Below are positions 26,949 through 36,347 of a stretch of DNA of 64,000 nt, one piece after another. Source of the stretch: FEN-1297 sp964498065 (lineage in GTDB: Bacteria; Bacteroidota; Ignavibacteria; Ignavibacteriales; Ignavibacteriaceae); assembly GCA_964498065.1 (NCBI GenBank), contig CAZCFZ010000012.1, positions 16,598 to 80,597 on the forward strand, in the 5' to 3' direction. Both the position numbers and the translations under genes were made by a program. Position 1 is the stretch's first letter, and each line of letters starts with the position of its first letter. Under the pieces are notes generated by a model that was not told where the DNA came from, did no database searches, and saw nothing but the letters and a program-made list of their open reading frames with translations.

Positions 26949-29402
26949 ATGCTAAGAAATATTGGAATGCTTATTTCTGCTTTTTTACTTTTTATCGCAA
27001 CAGCTAACTGTCAACCTCAGACAAATCAGCCGCTTCCTCCCATAAGACATGCGCCTAATAGAGAATTTCACATGGTTAATCTTGCGTTAAATCTTCATTT
27101 CAACATAAAGAAAAAAGAAGTTATAGGCGAAGCAACCGAAAAAATTGTTCCCCTAAGAGTAAATTACAATACTGTTCATCTCAATGCAGTAGATATGAAA
27201 ATTGGGAAAGTAACTTTAGGCAATAAAACCCTAAAGTATGATTATGACGGTAAAATTCTTACCATAAAACTAGATAAAGATTACGGATTGAACGATACAC
27301 TGACCTATTCAATTAGTTATACAACTGTTCCGATCAAAGGAATATTTTTCATTTTGCCTGATAAAGGATATCCCGATCGAACTCCTGAAATTTGGAGCCA
27401 GAGCGAATCCGAAGACGCACGATACTGGTATCCATGCCATGATTATCCGGATGATTTTTCAACAAGTTCTTTAACAGCCACTGTCCCGAAAGATTGGACT
27501 GTTGTTTCAAACGGATTACTAAAAAAAGTGGATACCAATAAATCCGATCATACTAAAACATTTTACTGGGTGGAAAACAAACCTCATGTAGTTTATTTGA
27601 ATTCAATAGTGGCCGGTAAATATAAAATCTTAAAAGCAAAGTGGGATGATGTGCCGATTTATTATTACGTAGAACCCAAATATGTAAAAGATGCTAAAGA
27701 AAATTTCTCACATACTCCGGATATCCTTAAATATTTCTCTGAAGTAACCGGACATCATTATGAATGGGGGAAGCTTTCTCTTGCTTCGGTAACAGACTTC
27801 ACTGCCGGCGGTATGGAAAACGTTTCGGCTATTACTTTAACCGATAATACTTTCCATGATAAAAATGCAGATCCGGAAGTATCAACAACGGATCTTGTTT
27901 CCCACGAAACTGCACATCAGTGGTTCGGAGATTTACTTACATGCAGATCATGGTCCCAGGCCTGGTTAAACGAGGGATTTGCTACTTATTTTGAAGCACT
28001 TTACGGAAGACACGCTTTCGGAAATGATCATTTTATTTACGAAATGTTAAAAGATCAAAAACAAGTAATTGCTGCCGATAACCGGGATCGTCAATCGACA
28101 ATTTATAGAAGATACAATTCCCCGGAAGATGTTTTCAGCACTTACATTTATCCGAGAGGAGCGGATATCTTAAATATGCTTAGAGGAGTGCTAGGCGAAC
28201 AGCTGTTTTTCAAAACTATAAGACATTACGTACATGAATTTCAATTTCAATGTGTAACTACACACGATTTAGATGATGCCGTAAGACAGGCAACTGGAGA
28301 GAATTTAAAATGGTTTTTTAAAGAATGGCTGCACAAGGCGGGTCATCCCAAATTTGATGTAAAGTATACTTATGATAATTCTAATCATGAATTAATGATG
28401 ACAGTAAATCAAACGCAAAAAGTTGACAGCTTGACTCCAGTATTTAAAATGCCGGTTGAAATTTATATAGTTACCCCCACGGAAAAAATAACAAAAACAA
28501 TCTGGGTAGATTCGCTTCAAAATTCTTATACATTTAATGTCCCGGATAAACCTCTAATGGTCAATTTTGACAAGGATGATTTTATTTTGAAGGAATTGAA
28601 TTTTCCAAAAACCGTTAATGAACTAACTTACCAGCTACAGAATGATCCGAATGTAGCCGGTAAAATTTGGGCTGTTGATCAATTAGAAAAAGACAAAGGA
28701 GATGATGTTGTTAATGCTTTAGTGAAAGCATTAAAAAATGATCCTTTCTGGGGAGTCAGAGCTGAATGTGCCACTGCACTTGCAAAATTCAAAAACGATA
28801 ATTCTGAATCAGCTTTAATTGCTGCTTTGAATGACAAGGATCCGAGAGTTCAGGTTAATGCAATTAATTCATTAGCAAAATATAAGAACAACAAAGTAGC
28901 CAATTTTATTAAAGAAAAATTTGATCATGCAAAAAATTATTTTGTTAGAGCTGCCGCTGTTACGACTTATTCATCAGTGGATTCAGCTAAGGCCTTACCA
29001 CTTGTAGAAAAGGCTCTTAAACTAGATTCATATAGACAAGTAATTAGAAATGCAGCACTTAACGCATTAGCTGATCTTGATTCAGTTAAAGGATATGATG
29101 ACGCTGTTACTTTTTCGGCGTACGGACAACCTCAATCGCTAAGAATAAGTTCAATTGTATTTTTAATTAGGCATGATGTTAAAAAAGAAGAAACCATAAA
29201 ACTTTTAAGCAAATACACTAAAGATCCTTATTGGATTGCTAAAGTTATTGCGGTTGAAGGTCTCGGCAGAGTCGGTGATAAAAGCGTAATTCCGTTACTT
29301 AAACAAGTTGAAAAAGAAGATACTAATTTTAGAATAGTAGAAAGCGCACGCAGATCTATAAAAATGATTGAAAAACGGGAATCAAAGGAAAGTAAAACAT
29401 AA
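26949..29402 (+). CDS. Exported M1 family aminopeptidase with C-terminal HEAT repeats
   Basis: An 817-residue zinc peptidase. Residues 1-21 are a signal peptide. The M1 beta-sandwich follows, then the exopeptidase motif GGMEN and the zinc motif HETAH (His319-Glu320-His323), with the third ligand Glu342 in WLNEGFATYFE. A beta domain spans ~465-565. The last ~250 residues are HEAT-like helical repeats (for example NALVKALKNDPFWGVRAECA and ALIAALNDKDPRVQVNAI). The family removes N-terminal residues from peptides; export suggests use of external or periplasmic peptides. ATG 26949 follows TTGGAG. It is probably a single-gene unit. Confidence 0.92.
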   Translation: MLRNIGMLISAFLLFIATANCQPQTNQPLPPIRHAPNREFHMVNLALNLHFNIKKKEVIGEATEKIVPLRVNYNTVHLNAVDMKIGKVTLGNKTLKYDYDGKILTIKLDKDYGLNDTLTYSISYTTVPIKGIFFILPDKGYPDRTPEIWSQSESEDARYWYPCHDYPDDFSTSSLTATVPKDWTVVSNGLLKKVDTNKSDHTKTFYWVENKPHVVYLNSIVAGKYKILKAKWDDVPIYYYVEPKYVKDAKENFSHTPDILKYFSEVTGHHYEWGKLSLASVTDFTAGGMENVSAITLTDNTFHDKNADPEVSTTDLVSHETAHQWFGDLLTCRSWSQAWLNEGFATYFEALYGRHAFGNDHFIYEMLKDQKQVIAADNRDRQSTIYRRYNSPEDVFSTYIYPRGADILNMLRGVLGEQLFFKTIRHYVHEFQFQCVTTHDLDDAVRQATGENLKWFFKEWLHKAGHPKFDVKYTYDNSNHELMMTVNQTQKVDSLTPVFKMPVEIYIVTPTEKITKTIWVDSLQNSYTFNVPDKPLMVNFDKDDFILKELNFPKTVNELTYQLQNDPNVAGKIWAVDQLEKDKGDDVVNALVKALKNDPFWGVRAECATALAKFKNDNSESALIAALNDKDPRVQVNAINSLAKYKNNKVANFIKEKFDHAKNYFVRAAAVTTYSSVDSAKALPLVEKALKLDSYRQVIRNAALNALADLDSVKGYDDAVTFSAYGQPQSLRISSIVFLIRHDVKKEETIKLLSKYTKDPYWIAKVIAVEGLGRVGDKSVIPLLKQVEKEDTNFRIVESARRSIKMIEKRESKESKT

Positions 29403-29423
29403 ATAAAAATTATTTGTAGCAGG

Positions 29424-29521
29424 TGACCAAAAAGTAATTTACAATTTAAAATCCGTGAAAATCTGATTAAATCTGTGTTATCAGTGTTCCAATTTTAAAA
29501 TAAACTTTTACTTTTTGGTCA
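29424..29521. repeat. MITE-like element A (98 bases)
   Basis: Perfect 14-bp terminal inverted repeats (TGACCAAAAAGTAA at 29424-29437 and its complement at 29508-29521) enclose a core that contains ATCCGTGAAAATCTG and ATCTGTGTTATCAGTG. The core is related, in reverse orientation, to that of element B at 43159-43265. It lies between two convergent genes and, when transcribed, would form a long hairpin. It has no coding capacity. Confidence 0.65.
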
Positions 29522-29539
29522 GTCTCTACAAATAGATAA

Positions 29540-31549
29540 CTACTTAACCATTTTTTTTAATCTATTTATTTCATCCCTTAATGATGCGGCTTTTTCAAAT
29601 TCCAGGTCTTTAGCCGCATCATGCATTTGTTCTGTTAATTGTTCAATTAAATCTTTTTTCTGGTCCGAACTCATATATTTAAGAACAGGTTCAGCTACTT
29701 TTGAAAATGAATAATCCTCTTTCTCTTCTTTTTTCCTGACATCTGCAATTGAAGTTGAAGAGAGAATTTCTTCCATACTTTTATAAATAGTTTTCGGCTC
29801 TATATTGTGTTCTCTATTGTATTCCATTTGCAAAGCTCTTCGCCGATTGGTTTCATCTATAGTTTTTCTCATTGAATCCGTCATTTGATCAGCATACATA
29901 ATTACTTTTCCATTTACATTTCTGGCGGTCCTGCCTGCAGTCTGCATTAACGATCTTGCACTTCTTAAAAATCCTTCTTTATCCGCATCAATTATGGCAA
30001 CTAGAGAAACTTCGGGTAAATCCAATCCTTCCCTTAAAAGATTTACTCCTACCAAAACATCAAAATCACCGATACGGAGATCTCTTAGAATTTCAACTCT
30101 TTCCAATGCATCAATATCACTGTGAATATAACGAACTTTTATTCCAATCTTATCAAGATAATCTGACAGATCTTCAGCCATTTTTTTAGTTAAAGTGGTT
30201 ACAAGAATCCTTTCTTCTTTAGCTGCTCTCAGCCTAATTTCACCAATTAAATCGTCAATTTGTCCTTTGATCGGGCGAACTTCAATTTCGGGATCAAGCA
30301 AACCTGTTGGGCGAATTATTTGTTCAACAATAACACCGCCGCTTTTTGACTCATAATCTGCAGGTGTAGCGCTTACGAAGATGACCTGGTTTAGCAATCC
30401 TTCGAATTCCTGGAATTTCATAGGACGATTATCTAACGCAGAAGGCAGGCGGAAACCATGCTCAACAAGAGTTTCCTTTCGGGCTCTGTCGCCGTTATAC
30501 ATTGCTCTTAGTTGCGGCATAGTTACATGGGATTCATCAATTACAAGCAAAAAGTCTTTTGGAAAATAATCGAAAAGGTTATAAGGACGGGATCCGGGTT
30601 TTCTGCCATCCATATGTCGAGAATAATTTTCTATTCCCGCACAATAACCTATTTCCTTCATCATCTCGATATCAAACCTGGTTCGCTGTTCAAGCCTTTG
30701 AGCTTCCAGGTATTTTTCTTCAGATCTAAAATATTTTAATCGTTCCTCAAGTTCCTGTTCAATTCCATAAATTGCTTTTTGAATTTGTTCTCGGTTTGAA
30801 ACAAAATATTTCGCCGGATAAATTGCAGCTGATTCTACTTCTTTTATAACATCCCCTGTTACAGAATCAATAATGGAAATTTTTTCAATATCATCATCCC
30901 AAAATTCTACTCTGATTGCTTCTTCATATTGATATGCCGGAATTATTTCTACAACATCACCCCGGGCTCTAAAAACGCCTCGCGTAAATTCTACATCGTT
31001 CCTAATATAGTGAATATCAATCAGCTGCCGGAGAAGTTTTTTCCTCGGTATCCTTTCCCCTTTCTTTAATATTACGATTTGGTTTGCATATTCCTGCGGC
31101 GCTCCGATACCGTATATACAGCTTACACTTGCAACTACAATTACATCTTTCCGTCCTTCAATAAGCGCTGTAGTAGTTTTTAAACGCAGACGGTCAATTT
31201 CTTCATTAACCGAAAAATCTTTTTCTATATACAAATCACTTGAAACAACATATGCTTCCGGCTGATAATAATCGTAATAGCTGATAAAAAATTCTACCGC
31301 ATTGTTTGGAAAAAATCCTTTAAATTCAGAATATAATTGAGCCGCTAAAGTTTTATTATGAGATATTATTAACGTCGGTTTATTAATTTGCTGGATTACA
31401 TTTGAGATAGTAAAAGTTTTACCGCTGCCGGTAACTCCAAGCAGAGTTTGAAATTCGTCTCCTCTATTCAATCCTTCAACCAGCTGTTTAATAGCCTGCG
31501 GCTGATCACCGGAAGGCTTATAATTTGAATTCAATTCGAATTTATTCAT
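29540..31549 (-). CDS. uvrB: UvrABC excinuclease subunit B
   Basis: A 669-residue damage-verification helicase of nucleotide excision repair, cytoplasmic. Walker A is GVTGSGKT (~38-45). The beta-hairpin that inserts into DNA is [11 protein letters not shown], the DEAD-type box is VIDESH, motif VI is QTAGRTARN, and the C-terminal UVR domain (~630-665) binds UvrC. The length and all domains are complete. Start ATG 31547-31549. uvrA and uvrC are not in this window. Confidence 0.97.
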   Translation of the reverse strand: MNKFELNSNYKPSGDQPQAIKQLVEGLNRGDEFQTLLGVTGSGKTFTISNVIQQINKPTLIISHNKTLAAQLYSEFKGFFPNNAVEFFISYYDYYQPEAYVVSSDLYIEKDFSVNEEIDRLRLKTTTALIEGRKDVIVVASVSCIYGIGAPQEYANQIVILKKGERIPRKKLLRQLIDIHYIRNDVEFTRGVFRARGDVVEIIPAYQYEEAIRVEFWDDDIEKISIIDSVTGDVIKEVESAAIYPAKYFVSNREQIQKAIYGIEQELEERLKYFRSEEKYLEAQRLEQRTRFDIEMMKEIGYCAGIENYSRHMDGRKPGSRPYNLFDYFPKDFLLVIDESHVTMPQLRAMYNGDRARKETLVEHGFRLPSALDNRPMKFQEFEGLLNQVIFVSATPADYESKSGGVIVEQIIRPTGLLDPEIEVRPIKGQIDDLIGEIRLRAAKEERILVTTLTKKMAEDLSDYLDKIGIKVRYIHSDIDALERVEILRDLRIGDFDVLVGVNLLREGLDLPEVSLVAIIDADKEGFLRSARSLMQTAGRTARNVNGKVIMYADQMTDSMRKTIDETNRRRALQMEYNREHNIEPKTIYKSMEEILSSTSIADVRKKEEKEDYSFSKVAEPVLKYMSSDQKKDLIEQLTEQMHDAAKDLEFEKAASLRDEINRLKKMVK

Positions 31550-31643
31550 ATATAATTTTCTTAATTATTTTCATATAAAATTTACTAATTTCAAAATGTC
31601 AATAAATGAACTTATTTGAAAGAATATTTTTTCGGGTGAAAAC

Positions 31644-32015
31644 ATGAAAGATACAAAACTTTGGATTATAATTGCAGGTATTTCCGGCTTTACTGCGGTA
31701 GCATTCGGTGCTTTTAGTGCACATGAATTAAGTAATATTCTTCCTCCCAATATGATGGAAATTTATAAAACAGGAGTTTTATATCAACTTGTACATTCGG
31801 CAGTTCTACTCGCTCTGGCCTTATTAGGAAATAAAAGATTCAATTTAAGTAAAATATTTTTTTTAGCAGGGATCATTCTCTTTTCGTTTTCACTTTATCT
31901 GTATTCTGTAACCGGTTCAAATATATATGCTTACATAACTCCTTTAGGCGGTATTAGCTTTTTAGTCGGCTGGTTATTTGTGATTATTGGTGCTTTTAAA
32001 CTTGAAAAGAACTGA
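31644..32015 (+). CDS. DUF423 family small membrane protein
   Basis: A 123-residue protein with four hydrophobic helices. The N-terminal AFGAFSAHELS and the YQLVHSAVLLAL segment are the DUF423 (YgdD/YwdK-like) signature. TPLGGISFLVGW near the end is also typical. It is an inner-membrane protein of unknown function, found widely as a single gene. It stands alone here, divergent from uvrB. Confidence 0.9.
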   Translation: MKDTKLWIIIAGISGFTAVAFGAFSAHELSNILPPNMMEIYKTGVLYQLVHSAVLLALALLGNKRFNLSKIFFLAGIILFSFSLYLYSVTGSNIYAYITPLGGISFLVGWLFVIIGAFKLEKN

Positions 32016-32130
32016 GATATTATAGAAGAAAGGAATTTATCGTTTTTTTATTTTAACCGCTTAAATCAGCTATAAAATAAATTCTATCGGCATTAAACAA
32101 TTTATAAGTTACGTAAGTTATTACATAATC

Positions 32131-32682
32131 TTACTTCACAGCTCTTAATTTGAAAAACACCTCTTCGGGTGAAAATATTCCAGCAAAAAACCGCTCATAA
32201 ATTACAGGTTCAATATTGAGTATTAAATCCATCCATTTTAAGGGAACGAAGTGTGATGTTATAAACTTTTTTTGTAACACCTCAAACTGTGCCTTTCCTT
32301 CATAGTTTGTTCTATGATTTAACTTCCATTTTTCATAAAATTTGAGTTTTCTATTTCCAATAAATTCATAGTTGTCAAATGATCTAATAGAGAAAGGTAT
32401 TTTATGATCCGGTTCACCAAAATACTTAGTATTAAGAAAGAAAGGGACGTAAACTATTAAAAGTCCGTTTGGTTTCAGAATCCGGTATAATTCTGTGATT
32501 GTATTATGGAAACTATTTAAATGTTCCAGGACGTGTGATGCAAAAATTTCATCGAATGTGTTATCTTCAAACGGGTAAGGGAATGTATTTATATCATGAA
32601 TCATATTGCCGCCATATTCGACAATATCCAAATTAACATACCCTTCTTTAATGTCTTTACCGCATCCTAAATTCAGCTTCAT
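32131..32682 (-). CDS. Class I SAM-dependent methyltransferase
   Basis: A 183-residue protein with a Rossmann methyltransferase fold: LNLGCG motif I at residues 3-8, VNLDI after strand 2, IFASHVLEHL as motif IV, and LKPNGLLIVYVPFF. This style of small Methyltransf_11 protein often acts in glycan or lipid modification, but the substrate is unknown. Start ATG 32680-32682. It is not joined to the rlpA-like gene upstream, as a terminator lies between them. Confidence 0.82.
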   Translation of the reverse strand: MKLNLGCGKDIKEGYVNLDIVEYGGNMIHDINTFPYPFEDNTFDEIFASHVLEHLNSFHNTITELYRILKPNGLLIVYVPFFLNTKYFGEPDHKIPFSIRSFDNYEFIGNRKLKFYEKWKLNHRTNYEGKAQFEVLQKKFITSHFVPLKWMDLILNIEPVIYERFFAGIFSPEEVFFKLRAVK

Positions 32683-32781
32683 AATAATATTGTTTTATTA
32701 AAAAATATAATATTCAAATAATCGTTCAAATTTAATTAATTAAATGGAAATATAACTACAATTTCGGCTTTAAAAATAAAA

Positions 32782-32804
32782 AAGCCCGGCAAATAACCGG
32801 GCTT
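32782..32804 (-). terminator. Rho-independent terminator behind the RlpA-like gene
   Basis: A perfect 8-bp GC-rich stem (AAGCCCGG/CCGGGCTT) with a 7-base loop. On the minus strand it is followed by a T-rich tract (TTTTATTTTTA), 32 bases behind the end of the RlpA-like gene. Confidence 0.88.
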
Positions 32805-32835
32805 GACCATATTATTTAAGTACTTAATACATTTA

Positions 32836-33330
32836 TTAATTTAGAGTAATTACCGGGAAGTTCACACCTTTTAAGCTAAGCTGTTCAACTTTAACCTTAA
32901 TTACTCCTCTTTTTACCATACCTAAAGCAAGTGCTGCGCCTTTGGACAAATCCAATTGTCTTCCTTTAATATAAGGACCTCTATCATTTATCCTAACTAC
33001 GACAGATTTGTCATTCCTTGGATTTGTAATCTTTAAAAGAGTTCCAAATCGAAGGCTTTTACTTGCAGCAGTAAAGGCATATTGGTTGTAAATTTCGCCG
33101 TTTGCCGTTAATTTACCATGAAAACGGGGTCCGTACCAAGAAGCAACCATATCACCTTTATTTATATAATTTACTAAAGATTTACTTGCGATATTTTCGT
33201 CATTATTAACAGAAGTAATATCTGCATTATTCGCCGGCTCAATTGAATCATTTGCTTCACTCTTAACCAATGTAAACCCGACCAGCAAAATCATGACCAA
33301 AATTATTAAGACTTTTGTTAATGACTTCAA
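32836..33330 (-). CDS. RlpA-like double-psi beta-barrel protein
   Basis: A 164-residue exported protein with an N-terminal signal/anchor (residues ~5-22) and an RlpA-like double-psi beta-barrel (~58-155): [46 protein letters not shown]. RlpA proteins cut or bind naked peptidoglycan strands at the division septum. No lipobox Cys and no SPOR domain are seen, so it is a minimal version. The start is TTG 33328-33330 with AAGAGGT upstream. The intact Asp in the NDRGP motif suggests an active barrel; lytic activity is inferred. Confidence 0.88.
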   Translation of the reverse strand: MKSLTKVLIILVMILLVGFTLVKSEANDSIEPANNADITSVNNDENIASKSLVNYINKGDMVASWYGPRFHGKLTANGEIYNQYAFTAASKSLRFGTLLKITNPRNDKSVVVRINDRGPYIKGRQLDLSKGAALALGMVKRGVIKVKVEQLSLKGVNFPVITLN

Positions 33331-33685
33331 TTATACCTCTTAATTTGTTATTAAATATATTTACAATTTAAAATTAGGTTTCAGTCTATGGAATATCAAC
33401 CAAGGAATAGTATCGGCAATGTTAGTCTGAATAATATTGAATTGTCGACTATTTTAGTTCTTTGGTCGATTTTCTTCATTATTTAAGTCAAACGAGTGTC
33501 AACAAAAGTAAATAATGTCAATTTGAGCCCCAATTTTGGCGGTTCAAATGACTATAGTTTCATTATATACTTTTAAATCAAGATAAACAGACTAATAAAT
33601 AATTATTGATATCTCATTGCATTCTTTATGATTTATTTAAAATACAATTCATCTGGTAAAAAGTTTGTTTGATCTTAGTTTAAAC

Positions 33686-33744
33686 AGATGAAGCAGGATT
33701 GGTACAATTACCTGTTAGTAACGGCGAAAGTAGTTACTTCATCT
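33686..33744 (+). ncRNA. Candidate structured RNA (three-way junction)
   Basis: An 8-bp closing stem AGATGAAG (33686-33693)/CTTCATCT (33737-33744) encloses two hairpins: CAGG-ATTG/CAAT-TA-CCTG (33694-33714) and GTAAC/GTTAC (33718-33722/33733-33737) around GGCGAAAGTA. The outer and second stems compete for one base. The arrangement resembles small riboswitch or ribozyme folds but matches no class I know. It lies ~360 bases before the ferredoxin gene. Confidence 0.25.
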
Positions 33745-33961
33745 TTACCTAAACAAAGTTTTACCGGCATATTAATTCAAAGAGATCTATTGACATAAGT
33801 ATTATGAGGAGAAATCTATGCAATAAATATGAAGGTGTGAGTTTCAGGTAATTTATTGTTTGATGTAAGAAATATATTCTGTTAATATTAGCTAATTGTT
33901 TAAATTATAAACAGATACAGTCATTTTATAGTAACTTAACGGTTTTCATCAACTTCTCGGA

Positions 33962-33994
33962 ATTAAGAAGAAAAACTTCCGACCTCTTCTTAAT
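33962..33994 (+). promoter_or_regulatory. Perfect 10-bp hairpin upstream of the oxidoreductase operon
   Basis: ATTAAGAAGA (33962-33971) and TCTTCTTAAT (33985-33994) pair perfectly around a 13-base loop. AT-rich, with no T tract behind it. It could be an operator or leader structure for the operon starting at 34106. Confidence 0.35.
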
Positions 33995-34004
33995 AATGAT
34001 AAGC

Positions 34005-34037
34005 AAACTTGCTTTATATCTGATAAAGTAAGTTTTT
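34005..34037 (+). terminator. Terminator-like hairpin with no gene in front
   Basis: A 13-bp stem AAACTTGCTTTAT/ATAAAGTAAGTTT (one G-T wobble) with loop ATCTG, ending in TTTTT. No plus-strand gene precedes it within 700 bases. It may therefore end a small RNA, or act as an attenuator for the operon 70 bases downstream. Confidence 0.45.
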
Positions 34038-34105
34038 AGCTTTTGGCATATATATTGTCCATTTTAAATCAAATGTATAAATAAATTAATAATCAGAATA
34101 AAATT

Positions 34106-34342
34106 ATGATTAAAGGAACGGTTATTATCGAGCAAAATATATGCAAGGGATGTGAACTTTGCATTGTCGCCTGTCCGCAGGAAAGTCTCGGTCTATCAAG
34201 CAAAATTAACATTAACGGCTATCGGTATGTTGAATTAGTGAAAGATAACTGCACCGGTTGTGTTAATTGCGCACTTGTTTGCCCGGATGTGGCTATAACT
34301 GTATACCGGGAACCAAAGTCATCGTTAAAAAAAGCAGTATAA
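34106..34342 (+). CDS. 2x[4Fe-4S] ferredoxin-type subunit of 2-oxoacid oxidoreductase
   Basis: A 78-residue protein with two complete cluster motifs, CKGCELCIVACP and CTGCVNCALVCP, as in bacterial dicluster ferredoxins. It is the first gene of a four-gene operon with alpha, beta and gamma subunits, so it is the delta (VorD/KorD-like) subunit that passes electrons between the thiamine enzyme and free ferredoxin. ATG 34106 has no strong ribosome site. The next gene starts 58 bases on. Confidence 0.9.
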   Translation: MIKGTVIIEQNICKGCELCIVACPQESLGLSSKININGYRYVELVKDNCTGCVNCALVCPDVAITVYREPKSSLKKAV

Positions 34343-34400
34343 TTAACATTTTCCTTTAAATATGATCTTCTAGATTATATTAAACAAATGGGTTTTTAAT

Positions 34401-35495
34401 ATGGAACAAAAAAACAATGGTAAGACAGAACCCCGCCTTATGAAGGGCAACGAAGCCTTGGCCGAAGCGGCAATAAGAGCAAATATTGATGCTTACTTCG
34501 GTTACCCTATTACACCCCAGTCGGAAGTATTAGAATATTTCACCAGGGAGATGCCAAACCGACATGGTATTTTTTTACAGGCAGAAAGCGAGTTAGCAGC
34601 CATTAACATGATATATGGAGGTGCCGGTGCCGGAGGAAGAGTAATGACATCTTCTTCAAGCCCGGGTATAAGTTTAATGCAGGAGGGAATTTCATATATC
34701 GCTTCCGCCCAGTTACCCTGTTTGATTGTTAATGTAAATAGAGGCGGCCCGGGACTTGGAACTATTCAGCCTTCTCAAGGAGATTATTTCCAGGCAACAA
34801 AAGGAGGCGGTCATGGGGATTATCACCTTATCGTTCTTGCACCGGCTTCAGTACAGGAAATGGCTGATTTTGTCTTCGATGCCATCCGTTTAGCCGAAAA
34901 ATACAGGAATCCCGCTATGATTCTTGCGGACGGTGCTTTGGGACAAATGATGGAAAAAGTGATTCTGCCTGAAGAAGGCAGTTTACCTAAACCAGAACAT
35001 TCTTGGGCTACAGTAGGTAAACCTTCATCTAGAGAAAGAAATATAATCACTTCCCTTTATATTCAGCCTGAAAAGATGGAAGGAATAAATTTAGAACTTC
35101 AAGAAAAATACAAAAAAATTCAGGATGAAGTCAGATACGAAGAAATTTCTATGGAAGATGCTGAAATAGCATTGGTAGCGTTCGGACTTTCTGCAAGAGT
35201 TTGTCAGAAAGCTGTTGATCTTGCCAGAGAAAAAGGTATCCGTGCGGGTCTTATAAGGCCGATTACACTGTATCCATTCCCTCAAAAAGCGATTTCTGCT
35301 TTAGCGGAAAAAGTAAATTTCTTCCTTGTAGTTGAAATGAACGCCGGGCAGATGGTTGAAGACGTTGCATTAGCTGTTAACGGGAAACGTCCGGTTCATT
35401 TTAAAGGAAGAATGGGAGGAATGATTCCTTCGCCTGAAGATGTGGTTGAAGAAATCGAAGCTATAATTGAAAAAATAAGTATTAGCCAAGATTAA
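34401..35495 (+). CDS. vorB: 2-oxoacid:ferredoxin oxidoreductase alpha subunit (VorB-like)
   Basis: A 364-residue alpha subunit of the KOR/VOR/PFOR superfamily. It opens with MKGNEALAEAAIRANIDAYF and GYPITPQSE, and has the SSSPGISLMQEG segment and a C-terminal transketolase-like domain (ALVAFGLSARV, RPITLYPFP). It most resembles proteins called 3-methyl-2-oxobutanoate dehydrogenase VorB, which together with TPP oxidatively decarboxylate branched 2-oxoacids (or 2-oxoglutarate) to acyl-CoA. The substrate choice cannot be fixed from sequence alone. The operon order is delta-alpha-beta-gamma. Confidence 0.9.
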   Translation: MEQKNNGKTEPRLMKGNEALAEAAIRANIDAYFGYPITPQSEVLEYFTREMPNRHGIFLQAESELAAINMIYGGAGAGGRVMTSSSSPGISLMQEGISYIASAQLPCLIVNVNRGGPGLGTIQPSQGDYFQATKGGGHGDYHLIVLAPASVQEMADFVFDAIRLAEKYRNPAMILADGALGQMMEKVILPEEGSLPKPEHSWATVGKPSSRERNIITSLYIQPEKMEGINLELQEKYKKIQDEVRYEEISMEDAEIALVAFGLSARVCQKAVDLAREKGIRAGLIRPITLYPFPQKAISALAEKVNFFLVVEMNAGQMVEDVALAVNGKRPVHFKGRMGGMIPSPEDVVEEIEAIIEKISISQD

Positions 35496-35506
35496 GAGGT
35501 TTTTAA

Positions 35507-36277
35507 ATGCAAGATGCAATAACTACAAACGGCTTTGAAGTTGTCTATAAAAAACCGGCAACTTTAACCGATACACCATTTCATTATTGCCCCGGATGCG
35601 GTCATAGTGTAGTGCACCGTGTGATTATGGAAGTGGTTGAAGAACTTGGTATCCAGGAACAAACAATTGGTGTTGCACCCGTCGGATGTTCGGTATTTGC
35701 TTATCATTATATGGATGTTGACATGCAGGAGGCTGCTCACGGCAGAGCAAGCGCGGTTGCTACAGGCATTAAAAGAATTTTGCCCGAAAAATATGTTTTC
35801 TCATATCAAGGCGACGGTGATTTAGCGGCTATCGGAACCGCAGAGACAATCCATACTGTTAATAGAGGGGAAAATATTTTAATGATATTCATTAACAATG
35901 CTATTTACGGAATGACAGGCGGGCAGATGGCTCCTACGACCTTATTGAAACAGGTTACTTCTACATCTCCTTTCGGAAGAGAGCATGAGGTAATGGGTTA
36001 TCCGTTAAAAATAACGGACTTGCTTGCTCAGCTTCCCGGAGCTTACTATGTTACCAGACAGTCTGTTCACTCTGCGATTGCAGTTAGGAGATTAAAAAAG
36101 GCAGTCATCAAATCTTTTGAATATCAGAAATTAAATCACGGTACTTCATTTATTGAAGTTGTTTCCAACTGTCCATCAGGATGGAAAATGACCCCTGTAG
36201 AAAGCAATAAATGGCTTGAGGAAAATATGTTTCCTCTTTATCCGCTGGGTGATTTAAAAGTACCAAAAGACAAATAA
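35507..36277 (+). CDS. 2-oxoacid:ferredoxin oxidoreductase beta subunit (TPP-binding)
   Basis: A 256-residue thiamine-pyrophosphate subunit. FHYCPGCGHSVVHR binds the pyrophosphate region, the GDGDLAAIGTAETIHTVNR segment with the later NNAIYGMTGGQ is the TPP/Mg motif, and PVGCS is conserved in the family. It works with the alpha subunit encoded 11 bases upstream. AAGAGG gives a good ribosome site. By similarity it is VorA/KorB-like; 2-oxoglutarate and 2-oxoisovalerate are both possible substrates. Confidence 0.92.
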   Translation: MQDAITTNGFEVVYKKPATLTDTPFHYCPGCGHSVVHRVIMEVVEELGIQEQTIGVAPVGCSVFAYHYMDVDMQEAAHGRASAVATGIKRILPEKYVFSYQGDGDLAAIGTAETIHTVNRGENILMIFINNAIYGMTGGQMAPTTLLKQVTSTSPFGREHEVMGYPLKITDLLAQLPGAYYVTRQSVHSAIAVRRLKKAVIKSFEYQKLNHGTSFIEVVSNCPSGWKMTPVESNKWLEENMFPLYPLGDLKVPKDK

Positions 36278-36347
36278 GATTGATCCGGAAATATTTTTGT
36301 TCCGGGGAGATGTGAAATATTAATAGTATTTTTTAGAGGAATTAAAA

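Larger units (their letters stand above)
33331..34105. other. 775-base non-coding region with RNA-like folds
   Basis: No open reading frame of note on either strand. It separates the leftward RlpA-like gene from the rightward oxidoreductase operon. Three foldable segments lie in its right half (33686-33744, 33962-33994, 34005-34037), described separately. The left part (33331-33680) is AT-rich and shows nothing clear beyond the RlpA-like gene's promoter area. Confidence 0.6.

Noticed and set aside
33686..33744. Hammerhead ribozyme or known riboswitch in the vor upstream region
   Set aside because: The fold is present, but the conserved cores of hammerhead (CTGATGA with GAAA), TPP, cobalamin and c-di-GMP classes are not. 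Kept only as an unassigned candidate RNA.
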